This document shows, piece by piece, positions 1-8,800 of a stretch of DNA of 8,800 nt (position 1 is the first letter of the stretch; the number at the start of each line of letters is the position of its first letter). Under the pieces are notes generated by a model. It ran no database searches, was not told the origin of the DNA, and was given only the letters and a program-made list of their open reading frames with translations. Source of the stretch: Halobacteria archaeon (GTDB lineage: Archaea; Halobacteriota; Methanoliparia; Methanoliparales; Methanoliparaceae). The stretch is taken from NCBI GenBank assembly GCA_013329575.1, contig DUJX01000138.1, forward strand, positions 1 to 8,800. The letters run 5' to 3'. The position numbers and the translations under genes were made by a program.

Positions 1-1478
1 CCTGCCAAGACTTTTATACCTACTATCGCCGGTTTGCTGCTTCTAAATATGCAATTAGGCAGTATTTCAATGATCCCCGGTTTGACGATCGCTTCGACCT
101 TTTCTTGCTCTCTCAATTTCTTCTGCTCATCCATCCATTCTGTATATCCTTCTATGAGACGATAAATTATGTCACCGGTAAAGATCTTAACTCGCGACTG
201 TTTTAAATATTCTTTTGCGTTCGGTAATATATCCACATTGAAACCGAGTATCACTGCATAAATATCGTCTTCTACTATGTCTGCCTCCATAATATCTCGT
301 TTTGAGATGCTACCTAGATCTGCCATCTTAATAGGTATGTTATTCGTATTCAGTTCGTTAATAATCGCATCAAGGCTTCCAATCGTATCTGCTTTTACTA
401 CTACTCCTTCTTTATCCGTATCGATCTTTATTTTCTCTAATCTTGCATTTATTTCTCTTTTTATCTCATCTACGCTTTTTTCATCCGAAACAACCAAGAT
501 AGGGGATCCTGCCATCACATTTTCCAAATTTGGAGCGACTATCTTTATACCCGCAGCCGCATTGACTTTTTTAACGTTCTTAAATTTTTTTTCAAATCTT
601 ATATCGTTTCCAGACTCTGCCTTTAACAAGGCTCTAACTTTCGTCTCTATAAACTCGTCGTCCCTCCCACTGAGTATGATCGTATCGCCTATCCTTATCT
701 CACCATCAAATATAATCGCGTTTATCGTAGTTCCTAATCCTTTCTCCTCTTTCACCTCTAATACGACACCTTCTGCAGGACCTTCCGGATGTATCTTGAG
801 GCTGTCCTCTAAAAACCGTTGTGCAAGCCCTATCAAAACAAGAAGTAGATCAGCGATCCCTTCGCCTGTTTTTGCGCTTATCGGGACCACACTGATATTC
901 TTTCTAAAATCTCTAATCTTATCAAATCTCTCAGAACTAAATTGGTTATCATAGAGCTGACCTATAAGCGAGTACAGTTTATCATCGAATAATTTTCGTG
1001 TAGACTCGGACTGTCTGTTATACGAATCGAGAAATCTTGAATCTTTATACGGTTTCCATCCGTCGATTCTATCTATTTTATTAGCAGCAACGACAAACGG
1101 TGTTTTATAGTTCCTTAGAATATTTAGAGATTCTATCGTCTGAGGCTGAAATCCTTCTGTTATATCTACAACCAGGACAGCTAGATCGGCCAGAGCACCT
1201 CCCCGATTTCTAAGTGTAGTAAACGCATGATGACCAGGCGTATCTATAAAAAGAAGCCCTGGAACTTTATAATCCAGTTTTACTCCGCATAATTCCTTTA
1301 TTACCTCAATAGGAACCTCTGTAGCACCAATATGTTGGGTTATAAATCCAGCCTCTTTACTCTGTACACTGCTCCCTCTTATCCTATCGAGCAAAGAGGT
1401 CTTCCCATGGTCAACATGGCCTAAGACACATACGATAGGTGTCCTTATAACATCTTTTGATCTATTCTGTCCAGACAT
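1..1478 (-). CDS. infB: Translation initiation factor aIF5B/IF2, partial (3' end outside window)
   Basis: Archaeal IF5B, the GTPase that promotes ribosomal subunit joining. I translated the frame from ATG at 1478; it stays open to the window edge, giving 492 complete residues. The G domain has P-loop GHVDHGKT at about 20-27, DTPGH at 79-83 and NKID at 133-136. A beta-barrel domain follows (EGPAEG.VLEVKEEKGLGTT region), then the IF2 domain III region (KADTIGSLDAI) and the start of the C-terminal barrel. Archaeal IF5B is usually near 600 residues, so roughly the last 100 lie outside. The start is firm: it lies 2 bp after the ndk stop and an in-frame TGA sits 3 codons upstream. I see no good Shine-Dalgarno motif, so coupling to ndk translation is likely. 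No intein interrupts the visible G domain. Confidence 0.96.
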   Translation of the reverse strand, partial: MSGQNRSKDVIRTPIVCVLGHVDHGKTSLLDRIRGSSVQSKEAGFITQHIGATEVPIEVIKELCGVKLDYKVPGLLFIDTPGHHAFTTLRNRGGALADLAVLVVDITEGFQPQTIESLNILRNYKTPFVVAANKIDRIDGWKPYKDSRFLDSYNRQSESTRKLFDDKLYSLIGQLYDNQFSSERFDKIRDFRKNISVVPISAKTGEGIADLLLVLIGLAQRFLEDSLKIHPEGPAEGVVLEVKEEKGLGTTINAIIFDGEIRIGDTIILSGRDDEFIETKVRALLKAESGNDIRFEKKFKNVKKVNAAAGIKIVAPNLENVMAGSPILVVSDEKSVDEIKREINARLEKIKIDTDKEGVVVKADTIGSLDAIINELNTNNIPIKMADLGSISKRDIMEADIVEDDIYAVILGFNVDILPNAKEYLKQSRVKIFTGDIIYRLIEGYTEWMDEQKKLREQEKVEAIVKPGIIEILPNCIFRSSKPAIVGIKVLA

Positions 1479-1480
1479 AT

Positions 1481-1951
1481 TTATTCATAGAGCCAATCTT
1501 CATCAATTCTTCTGTAATCGGTTATCTCTCTATTTGAAAAATGTTGTTTTATCTCTCGCTCGGCCGATTCCGTAGAATCGGATGCGTGAATAACATTTCT
1601 GCCGAGATCCATCCCGTAGTCTCCTCTTATAGTTCCGGGGGCAGCATCTTTAGGATCTGTCTTTCCAACCATAGACCTAACGACCGATACCGCATCTTTA
1701 CCCTCGATGACCATGGAGACGTTCGGTCCGGACGTTATAAAAGAGACAAGATCTTTAAAAAAACTTTTGTCTTTATGTTCTGCATAATGCACTTCCGCCT
1801 CTTTCGTTCCCATTAGATACATCTTTAATCCTTTTATCTTCAATCCTTTCTGCTCAAATCTCTGAATAATATCTCCGATCAGACGTCTCTGTACTCCATC
1901 GGGCTTTATCATAACAAATGTCTCTTCTAATCCATCCTTTTCTTCACCCAT
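1481..1951 (-). CDS. ndk: Nucleoside diphosphate kinase
   Basis: Transfers the gamma-phosphate from ATP to nucleoside diphosphates through a phosphohistidine intermediate, in the cytoplasm. The 156-residue protein has every hallmark of the family: [10 protein letters not shown] at 11-20 with K16, the tyrosine of HYAEH at 56, the SGP turn near 74-76, R92, T98, R109, and the active-site NVIHASDS with catalytic H122. Length is normal. The start at 1951 is chosen because the only later in-frame ATG (M14) would remove the first beta strand. This start places the first 25 bp of ndk inside the 3' end of rpl24e, in another frame, with a purine-rich GAGGAAGGT sequence just upstream. infB follows after 2 bp. 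The ndk-rpl24e linkage is a familiar archaeal arrangement. Confidence 0.97.
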   Translation of the reverse strand: MGEEKDGLEETFVMIKPDGVQRRLIGDIIQRFEQKGLKIKGLKMYLMGTKEAEVHYAEHKDKSFFKDLVSFITSGPNVSMVIEGKDAVSVVRSMVGKTDPKDAAPGTIRGDYGMDLGRNVIHASDSTESAEREIKQHFSNREITDYRRIDEDWLYE

Positions 1952-2106
1952 CTTACCTTCCTCGGAACTCTACCTAATTTTAGCATGTTTTTCTCGCATT
2001 TTTTTGAACAAAAACGAAGTATGTCACCATTATTCTTTACGTAAACCTTCCCCCGTCCTATAGGAACAGATACACCACAAAAACTACAATTAAACTCTTC
2101 TGGCAT
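1927..2106 (-). CDS. rpl24e: Large ribosomal subunit protein L24e (eL24)
   Basis: Small zinc-binding protein of the archaeal/eukaryotic large ribosomal subunit. Reading from ATG at 2106 gives 59 residues ending at TAG (1929-1927). It starts [11 protein letters not shown] and has two CxxC/CxxxC zinc-ligand pairs: C7/C10 and C33/C37 (RFCSKKC), followed by the typical basic [12 protein letters not shown] tail. Length fits the archaeal family (about 55-70). A clear Shine-Dalgarno GAGGT lies 6 nt before the ATG. The 3' end overlaps ndk by 25 bp. A 136-bp spacer with a TATA-like sequence separates it from rps28e upstream, so it may also be transcribed from its own promoter. Confidence 0.95.
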   Translation of the reverse strand: MPEEFNCSFCGVSVPIGRGKVYVKNNGDILRFCSKKCEKNMLKLGRVPRKVRWVKKRMD

Positions 2107-2242
2107 TATAAAACCTCTATCAAATAATTAAAAAATGTTGCATTCGAGAATTCTTAATCTTCAAAGCATTGAACAACACAAAAAGAATAATGAATCTAAT
2201 GCTATAAAATTATATTTATTAGCATCAACACGATTATCTTAT
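2107..2242 (-). promoter_or_regulatory. Spacer between rps28e and rpl24e with possible internal promoter
   Basis: This 136-bp AT-rich spacer breaks an otherwise tightly packed ribosomal operon. On the minus strand it holds a TATA-like run, AAATATAATTTTATAG (about 2203-2218), roughly 100 bp before the rpl24e start, then a T6 run near 2134-2139 and the GAGGT ribosome-binding site of rpl24e. An internal promoter for rpl24e-ndk-infB is a reasonable reading. I see no gene in it. TATA-like strings occur by chance in such AT-rich DNA, so confidence is modest. Confidence 0.35.
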
Positions 2243-2452
2243 CTATTTTACCGAAAGTTTCTTTGCCTCTCGAGATGATTCCATCAAAATCAGAACATCT
2301 CCTACCTTTACCCGACCAAAAACGTTTCTGGTTATCATCCGTCCTTTGTTATGCCCACCTAATACTTTACATTTCACCTGAATCGCCTCTCCATGCATTC
2401 CTGTCCTGCCGACAACCTCTACTACTTCCGCCATCGCTTCTTCATCAGCCAT
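2243..2452 (-). CDS. rps28e: Small ribosomal subunit protein S28e (eS28)
   Basis: Small-subunit ribosomal protein found in archaea and eukaryotes. The 69-residue product has the family core: [19 protein letters not shown] (about 13-31), [17 protein letters not shown] (about 42-58) and the C-terminal [10 protein letters not shown]. It begins 14 bp after the rpl7ae stop, and that TAA stop runs directly into the purine-rich TAAAGGAT sequence that could serve as its ribosome-binding site, so the two genes are very likely co-translated. The short acidic N-terminus ([10 protein letters not shown]) is usual for the archaeal family. Confidence 0.96.
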   Translation of the reverse strand: MADEEAMAEVVEVVGRTGMHGEAIQVKCKVLGGHNKGRMITRNVFGRVKVGDVLILMESSREAKKLSVK

Positions 2453-2466
2453 ATCTCATCAATCCT

Positions 2467-2841
2467 TTATTCTTTCTTCAAAGATTTTATTTTTTTTATT
2501 AATTTATCCAACGCATCTTTGCCTTTTGCCAGATCAACGATCGCTGCTGCAGCAGTGGGCACAGTAAGCCCGCAAGAATCACCAAGCTCATTCTTATTCT
2601 TGATATATATATAAGGAATCCCTTTCTCCTCACAAAGCAAAGGAATATGTGCGACTATCTCTTCTGGTTCTACGTCCTCGCTTATATATACTAATCTTGC
2701 CATTCCTCTCTCAACAGTCTTTGTAACTTCGTTTGTACCTTTTTTAATTCTACCAGTATCTTTTACTTCGGCTAGTAAATCTAACGATTCTTTCTCCAAT
2801 TCCGCAGGAACATCAAATTTAACAAATATTGGTCTTGCCAT
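2467..2841 (-). CDS. rpl7ae: Ribosomal protein L7Ae (eL8), kink-turn RNA-binding protein
   Basis: L7Ae is a large-subunit protein and, in archaea, also the kink-turn-binding core of box C/D and H/ACA RNPs and a component of RNase P. The 124-residue sequence has the usual length and the RNA-binding loop GTNEVTKTVERG at about 35-46, followed by LVYISEDVEPEEIVAHIPLLCEEK typical of the family and the LGDSCGL segment near 86-92. It is the first gene of the translation operon. A Shine-Dalgarno GAGGT lies 9 nt before the ATG (plus-strand 2851-2855). A perfect 7-bp hairpin sits in the leader just upstream (listed separately). Downstream rps28e follows after 14 bp. Confidence 0.97.
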   Translation of the reverse strand: MARPIFVKFDVPAELEKESLDLLAEVKDTGRIKKGTNEVTKTVERGMARLVYISEDVEPEEIVAHIPLLCEEKGIPYIYIKNKNELGDSCGLTVPTAAAAIVDLAKGKDALDKLIKKIKSLKKE

Positions 2842-2863
2842 TTTAATCTAACCTCTTTCGAGT

Positions 2864-2882
2864 CATATTGTTCATCAATATG
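2864..2882 (-). promoter_or_regulatory. Leader hairpin just upstream of rpl7ae
   Basis: On the minus strand CATATTG, loop ATGAA, CAATATG form a perfect 7-bp stem with a 5-nt loop, ending 8 nt before the Shine-Dalgarno GAGGT of rpl7ae. L7Ae is known in some archaea to regulate translation through kink-turns in mRNA leaders, so a structure here is worth noting. I could not fit the tandem G.A pairs and 3-nt bulge of a standard kink-turn around this stem. The role is unknown. Confidence 0.35.
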
Positions 2883-2960
2883 CTCTCATCAATTCATTGG
2901 TACGAAAACCCACAGGTCTCGCAATTTTTTATCTCTTTCGATCTGCAATGTAGATTTTTA

Positions 2961-2973
2961 TTTTTATATTATA
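2961..2973 (-). promoter_or_regulatory. Candidate TATA box for the rpl7ae operon
   Basis: The minus strand reads TATAATATAAAAA here, preceded by CCGG. Archaeal TATA boxes lie about 25 nt before the transcript start, which would put the 5' end near 2942 and give a leader of about 100 nt. It is the best promoter-like string between sudA and rpl7ae. Confidence 0.45.
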
Positions 2974-2980
2974 CCGGATT

Positions 2981-3094
2981 GTCTCGAATCAAAGTGCTAA
3001 AGATCTATAATCTTGGGCATTCAAAGATCGGAGTCTTCGATGATTCGAGGCTTACGAATATCTGATTCGTGATGCAAAACATGTGGGTTTGCAT
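2981..3094. other. Cluster of inverted repeats, possible structured RNA or operator array
   Basis: Several potential stems lie side by side. CTCGAATCA (2983-2991) pairs with TGATTCGAG (3041-3049), 9 bp, extendable by a G.U and a G-C. Enclosed are AAGAT/ATCTT (3000-3014) and AAGA/TCTT (3024-3037). Next come ACGAAT/ATTCGT (3054-3070, 5-nt loop) and ATGCAAA/TTTGCAT (3072-3094, 9-nt loop). The word CGAAT occurs four times in alternating orientation. Strand is undetermined. No known RNA family was recognised; AT-rich DNA can produce some of this by chance. Confidence 0.35.
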
Positions 3095-3117
3095 TATATA
3101 TACTTTCCTATATTATA

Positions 3118-5402
<2,285 letters not shown>

Positions 5403-5406
<4 letters not shown>

Positions 5407-6290
5407 TTTAGACCCAGGATCTCTTTCGCTTTGTCGAATGCAAATTTATAGTCAAATATTCCTTTTTTGGCATCTTTGGCAGCCTGTAACATAGCTATCT
5501 CTACCTTGTACTTCAAATCACCAACGGCCAACGCACCCAGTCCATATACACCTGGTATTATCTCTTTTCCATTAGAAGAAAGTTCTAATCCTTCTATACC
5601 TAACGGCGGGTTTGCGTTCACATCGGCAACTACTTTACACTTTTCTAATTTTTTCAACATCTCTTTATTAACTAGACATACGCCTGCTTTACCTGTTGCA
5701 ATCACTACATCGGCATCTTTGATCGTCTTTAATATCTCATCATCGGTTGCAGCTTGAACCCCATTCATCTTGAGACCCGACTCTTTTTCCAGTTCGGCAA
5801 CGACCTCATCGGCTTTCTCTTTCTTCCTCGACGTAATGACTACTTCTGCACCCTCTGATGCACATATCATCGCGGCTAACTGTCCTACTTGGCCAGTACC
5901 TGCTAAAATAACGACTTTTAATCCTTTAAGACTGCCCAGATTATTCTTTGCTAATACTTCCTCTATCTTGGCAACGAGCGCGGATGCTGTTGTATGGCCT
6001 CCTCTCGGATCTACGATCACTGCCATCTCGAATGGTGGAAACATCGTCTTTTTTATATTTGCCAAGATTTTTTTTGCAGCCTCGTCATCTTTCCCTCCAA
6101 CAAATATTGTGGTATGTGCTACTCCCTTTACCCCTCTCGGAAACATGGCGTCTTGTGTTAACGTTGTAGCGCTCTCTGGTGTTACTTTCGCGTATGGTAC
6201 TACTATATCAAAACCTGCATCATACGATATCAGTATGTCGAAAGGTGTTGTATATTCATCGGTGTCGAACAATAGTAAAATATCCCTCAT
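5403..6290 (-). CDS. mtdB: NAD(P)-dependent methylene-tetrahydromethanopterin dehydrogenase (MtdA/MtdB-like)
   Basis: Likely catalyses reversible oxidation of methylene-H4MPT to methenyl-H4MPT with NAD(P). The 295-residue length matches bacterial MtdA/MtdB. The N-terminus (LLLFDTDEYTTPFD, then ISYDAGFD and TPES) resembles the pterin-binding domain. Then come GGHTTASALVAKIEE (97-111), nucleotide-binding fold GTGQVG at 131-136, a basic TSRKKEK stretch at 153-159 that could bind the NADP 2'-phosphate, DVNANPPLGI (223-232) and GALAVGDLKYKVEIAML (252-268) with the conserved lysines near the active site. This is unlike F420-dependent Mtd, which is unrelated. It leads the cassette; sudB begins at its stop. 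A GTGATC string before the ATG is only a weak ribosome-binding site. Substrate (H4MPT versus H4F) and NADP preference are inferred. Confidence 0.85.
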
Positions 6291-6323
6291 TTTAGATCAC
6301 TAGGATTTTGAAACCTTTTATCT

Positions 6324-6337
6324 TAATATAAATTTTT
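6324..6337 (-). promoter_or_regulatory. Candidate TATA box for the mtdB-sudB-sudA cassette
   Basis: The minus strand reads AAAAATTTATATTA here, about 35-45 bp before the mtdB-like start. With the usual archaeal TATA-to-start distance of about 25 bp, transcription would begin near 6305 and give a very short leader, which fits the weak ribosome-binding site. Confidence 0.5.
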
Positions 6338-6398
6338 CTAATAATCTCGACTTGTTATGGAGTCTTCCGATATTTATCATATCTGTCATTAAAAACAA

Positions 6399-6410
6399 AA
6401 ATTTATATAA
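6399..6410 (+). promoter_or_regulatory. Candidate archaeal promoter (BRE/TATA) facing the PAS gene
   Basis: AAAAACAAAAATTTATATAA (6391-6410) looks like an A-rich BRE followed by a TATA box. If used, transcription starts near 6435 and leaves a leader of about 210 nt before the ATG at 6646. Competing TATA-like strings lie closer to the gene. Confidence 0.4.
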
Positions 6411-6645
6411 CCAATTGTTGTAGTGTTTAACTAACCGTATTTATCTCGTATATAAAACATTAAAATAATCGTAAGGTTTATTGTCATATCAATAGTAATC
6501 GTAATATAACTATAACGAATATAAATAACGTAGATAAATGGATAAAAATACTAAATTTTAAGAATTTTAAAAATAACAACTTAAAAGAGATATAAAGTTA
6601 TAATAGTTACTGGATTTAATAAAAAATATAGAGAAGGTTTTGTTC

Positions 6646-8800
6646 ATGGCCACAGACAAAAACGAATTAGATGCGTGTAAAAAAAGGTTAGAAGAAGAGA
6701 AGACGTTACGAGGAGCATTATTAGACTCTTTTCCATCACCGTTGCTGTTATTAGGTATCGATGGGAAGGTATTATATTCCAACAAACGAGGCATCAATCT
6801 TTTAAACATAAACCCTAACGATTTGGGCAATATTTCAGTAAGAGATTTGTTCAAAGAGCAAGACGAGGTAAAACAGGTATTAAACGATGCAATAAAAGGG
6901 GATTTTGGTAGTTCTGAACTGACTTTGAATAGAGGAACAAAGGTCGTGCTAAATGTCTCTCCTATAAAGAGCGACAAAGGAGATATTATCAATCTTATTG
7001 GAAACATCTTCTCGATAGAGGGCATCAGCAAAGGCAGAGAAGGATCGAGTGATGACGACTTATTGTATAGATCGATATTCGAAAACATCGCAGATTGTGT
7101 AGCAATCATAGATAATGATGGACGATGGATTCGGACAAACTATGCATTTGAAAAACTTGTCGGGTACAAACCAGAAGAGATACTCGGAAAAAAGACCGAA
7201 GAACAACCTTTCTTGACCAAAGACTCGCTTAGGATTATAAAAGAAGTATTAATGAGCGAATTAGCCAAGAAAGGATCGACCGAAGGAATTGAGATACCTG
7301 TATTGAGAAAGGATGGCAAGACTCGTATCGGTTTGATCTCTGAAACGTTGATTAAGGACGAAAAAGGAGAAGTAATCGGACGGGCTCTTATAGGTCGGGA
7401 TATAACAGAACTTAAAGAAAGAGAGAAGGTAATTGAAGAGAAAGAGCGATTTTATAGTCATATATTAAACAATTTAGGCGAGGGAGTGATCGTAGGTGAC
7501 GCAAAAGGTTTTATCACCTTCATTAATCCTGCAGCAGAAAAAATGTTAGGATATTCAAAAGATGAATCGATAGGCAAACATACGTTAAAACACCCTGCAA
7601 TGACTGATGAGGGCAGACTGATATTGAGCGAGATGTGGCAAGAGGCAGCCATAAAAGGACAGCCGGAAATAAGAGAGATGCCGATGAGGCGAGGAGACGG
7701 GAGAGAAATAATTATCTCTGCCATCCAAACGCCGATACGGGATGAGAAAGGGCGATCTACTGCAGGTGTTTTCCTGTTTAGAGATATTACAGAGGAGAAG
7801 AAGATAATATCAGAGATCAATAAAGTATTAATCAGTATTACTATGGGTGACTTCTCGCAGAGCGTTGATATAGAAGGGTTAACCGGCGATTGGAGAGAGT
7901 TAGGCGTGAATGTTAATACGGCAAAAGATTTGATACAGAAATCTTTCGAATCTTTATCAAGGATTATAGACCATAATCCGGTACCAATGGTAATCACGGA
8001 CGAAAACTTGGATATATTATCTGTAAACGATTCTTATATTGACATAACAGGTTATTCCAAAGAGGACGTACTCCATAAAAGTTTAAAGAACTCAAGAGTC
8101 TTAGAGACCATAGAACGGGTCAACGTTAAAGAGGCGTTTGAGAAAGGAGTGATGAAGAGAGGTATCAATGTGGCAGAGACTCCTAACGGGCGGCTCACAT
8201 TCCTCGTCAGCGTCCTGCCGTATAAAGACCCTTTGACCGGTGATAAAAGAGGATTGTTCACATTCATAGACATAACCGAGATCAAAAAGCGGGAAGATGC
8301 GTTAAATAAAGAAAGGGAGTATTCTAAGAGCCTGTTGGCTGGATTAGCCGCACCATTATGGACGTACGATGAGAATCTTAGAATAAATTATGTCAACACG
8401 GAGATGGAATCACTTTTAGGCTATTCGAGCGATGAGCTGATCGGGCTTGACATGATGGGGATAACTAATAAGATTGTGAAAAAAGATGAGATTAAAGAGG
8501 TAGAGGACCTAACTCGCGATGCAAAATCGCCTATTAGAAATTCAAAGATGACTTTTATCACTAGAGATGGTAGAGAAGTGCCTGTCCTCCTGTCATCGGC
8601 ACCTGTCTATGTGCGAGAAGAATTTAAAGGGCTTGTCGTAACGGCAATGGACGTGAGCGATCTTGAATCCGAGCGTAAACGTCTAGAACAGGTCATGGAG
8701 GCACTTCCTGTAGGTTTGGTCTTAGGCAAGTATTCTACAAAACCTGAAGAGAGAACATGGGATTATGTAAACAGCGCTTTGGTAAAGATGACAGGATACG
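6646..8800 (+). CDS. Multi-PAS soluble sensor protein, partial (3' end outside window)
   Basis: I translated from ATG at 6646 (GAGAAGG 8 nt upstream); the frame is open to the window edge, 718 complete residues. It begins with a short charged helix and has no signal peptide or membrane segment, so it should be cytoplasmic. PAS-like repeats lie at about 22-130 (SFPSPLLLLGIDGKVLYSN), 139-255 (IADCVAIIDNDGRWI..GYKPEEILGK), 268-385 (LGEGVIVGDAKGFI..GYSKDESIGK), 436-550 (NPVPMVITDENLDILSVND), 562-675 (APLWTYDENLRINYV..GYSSDELIG) and from 683 on. Linkers end in the PAC-like RDITE/MDVSD motif. Between PAS3 and PAS4, residues 391-435 (MGDFSQSVDIEGLTGDWRELG) look like a HAMP-type linker. The output domain (histidine kinase or chemotaxis-type signalling) lies beyond the window; ligands are unknown. 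Confidence 0.88.
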   Translation, partial: MATDKNELDACKKRLEEEKTLRGALLDSFPSPLLLLGIDGKVLYSNKRGINLLNINPNDLGNISVRDLFKEQDEVKQVLNDAIKGDFGSSELTLNRGTKVVLNVSPIKSDKGDIINLIGNIFSIEGISKGREGSSDDDLLYRSIFENIADCVAIIDNDGRWIRTNYAFEKLVGYKPEEILGKKTEEQPFLTKDSLRIIKEVLMSELAKKGSTEGIEIPVLRKDGKTRIGLISETLIKDEKGEVIGRALIGRDITELKEREKVIEEKERFYSHILNNLGEGVIVGDAKGFITFINPAAEKMLGYSKDESIGKHTLKHPAMTDEGRLILSEMWQEAAIKGQPEIREMPMRRGDGREIIISAIQTPIRDEKGRSTAGVFLFRDITEEKKIISEINKVLISITMGDFSQSVDIEGLTGDWRELGVNVNTAKDLIQKSFESLSRIIDHNPVPMVITDENLDILSVNDSYIDITGYSKEDVLHKSLKNSRVLETIERVNVKEAFEKGVMKRGINVAETPNGRLTFLVSVLPYKDPLTGDKRGLFTFIDITEIKKREDALNKEREYSKSLLAGLAAPLWTYDENLRINYVNTEMESLLGYSSDELIGLDMMGITNKIVKKDEIKEVEDLTRDAKSPIRNSKMTFITRDGREVPVLLSSAPVYVREEFKGLVVTAMDVSDLESERKRLEQVMEALPVGLVLGKYSTKPEERTWDYVNSALVKMTGY

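Larger units (their letters stand above)
2894..3094 (-). pseudogene. Possible degraded small zinc-ribbon protein gene (two in-frame stops)
   Basis: One minus-strand frame from ATG at 3094 (preceded by AGGAAAG, 8 nt upstream) to TGA at 2896-2894 is 66 codons long but interrupted by TAG at 3007-3005 and TAA at 2971-2969. Its two outer parts, both in this frame, look like a zinc-ribbon: C7, then IFECPRL with C26, then LHCRSKEIKNCETCGF with C50, C58 and C61 at the end. Small archaeal zinc-ribbon proteins of the COG2888 type have a similar length and a CxxC...CPxCG...C.xCR...CxxCGF layout. Here the second cysteine of the first pairs is missing and the centre is extra and non-coding in look. It may be a decayed gene or a coincidence; the same bases contain inverted repeats and the likely rpl7ae promoter. 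Confidence 0.28.
6291..6645. other. AT-rich divergent intergenic region
   Basis: This 355-bp stretch separates the minus-strand cassette from the plus-strand PAS gene. I found no convincing gene; the longest plus-strand reading starts are only a few codons. It holds several TATA-like strings on the plus strand: TTTATATAA at 6402-6410 (with an A-rich element before it), TATATAAAA near 6450-6458, TATAAATA near 6519-6526 and GATATAAAG near 6586-6594. Only the last would give a short leader; the first implies about 200 nt untranslated. A 9-bp direct repeat, TAATCGTAA, occurs at 6466-6474 and 6496-6504, exactly 30 bp apart. Which promoter is used cannot be told from sequence. Confidence 0.5.

Noticed and set aside
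277..954. Long open frame on the plus strand
   Set aside because: It is antisense to infB, whose GTPase and domain motifs are unambiguous; the translation is low-complexity and hydrophobic as expected for a shadow frame.
2843..2900. Canonical kink-turn in the rpl7ae leader
   Set aside because: The 7-bp hairpin is real, but the flanking bases do not give the 3-nt bulge plus tandem G.A pairs of a standard kink-turn.
2868..3065. Plus-strand open frame of 65 codons in the sudA-rpl7ae spacer
   Set aside because: No recognisable motif, no ribosome-binding site, and it runs against the promoter and leader of rpl7ae.
2864..3094. Box C/D guide RNA or tRNA
   Set aside because: There are TTGATGA and GATTCGAGG strings resembling a C box and a T-loop, but no matching D box (CTGA at the right distance) and no acceptor or anticodon stem could be built.
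6567..7997. Minus-strand open frames opposite the PAS gene
   Set aside because: The plus-strand frame is continuous with repeated PAS motifs; the minus-strand frames carry no family signature.

Overview
The window is archaeal, most likely from a low-G+C euryarchaeote with tetrahydromethanopterin (H4MPT)-based C1 metabolism. The evidence is a ribosomal/translation operon of archaeal type (L7Ae, S28e, L24e, Ndk, aIF5B), archaeal TATA-like promoters in AT-rich spacers, an H4MPT-family dehydrogenase, and a long multi-PAS sensor. I cannot assign a genus; methanogen- or alkane-oxidiser-related lineages are an inference only.

Layout. Positions 1-2841 (minus strand) carry a translation operon, read in the order rpl7ae, rps28e, a 136-bp spacer, rpl24e, ndk, infB. 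infB runs off the left edge. Positions 2842-3122 are an unusual spacer: it should hold the promoter and leader of this operon, but it also contains a cluster of inverted repeats and a broken frame resembling a small zinc-ribbon protein. Positions 3123-6290 (minus) hold three overlapping genes, mtdB-like, sudB/nfnA-like and sudA/nfnB-like. Positions 6291-6645 are a very AT-rich divergent intergenic region. Positions 6646-8800 (plus) hold the first 718 residues of a soluble multi-PAS sensor that runs off the right edge.

How the genes fit together. The most interesting unit is the mtdB-sudB-sudA cassette. The first gene resembles the NAD(P)-dependent methylene-H4MPT dehydrogenases of methylotrophic bacteria (MtdA/MtdB), whereas archaea normally use the unrelated F420-dependent Mtd or H2-dependent Hmd. 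The next two encode the subunits of a ferredoxin:NADP oxidoreductase of the Nfn/SudAB type, with the cluster and flavin motifs intact. The overlaps (ATGA, then 8 bp) imply co-translation. A simple reading is that the dehydrogenase exchanges electrons between the C1 carrier and NADP(H), and Nfn passes them between NADPH, NADH and ferredoxin. That would be an F420-independent redox module at the methylene/methenyl-H4MPT step. The chemistry is inferred from families, not shown.

The divergent PAS protein shares the promoter region with this cassette. A regulatory link is possible but unsupported beyond position. No CRISPR array, insertion sequence, tRNA or rRNA was recognised.
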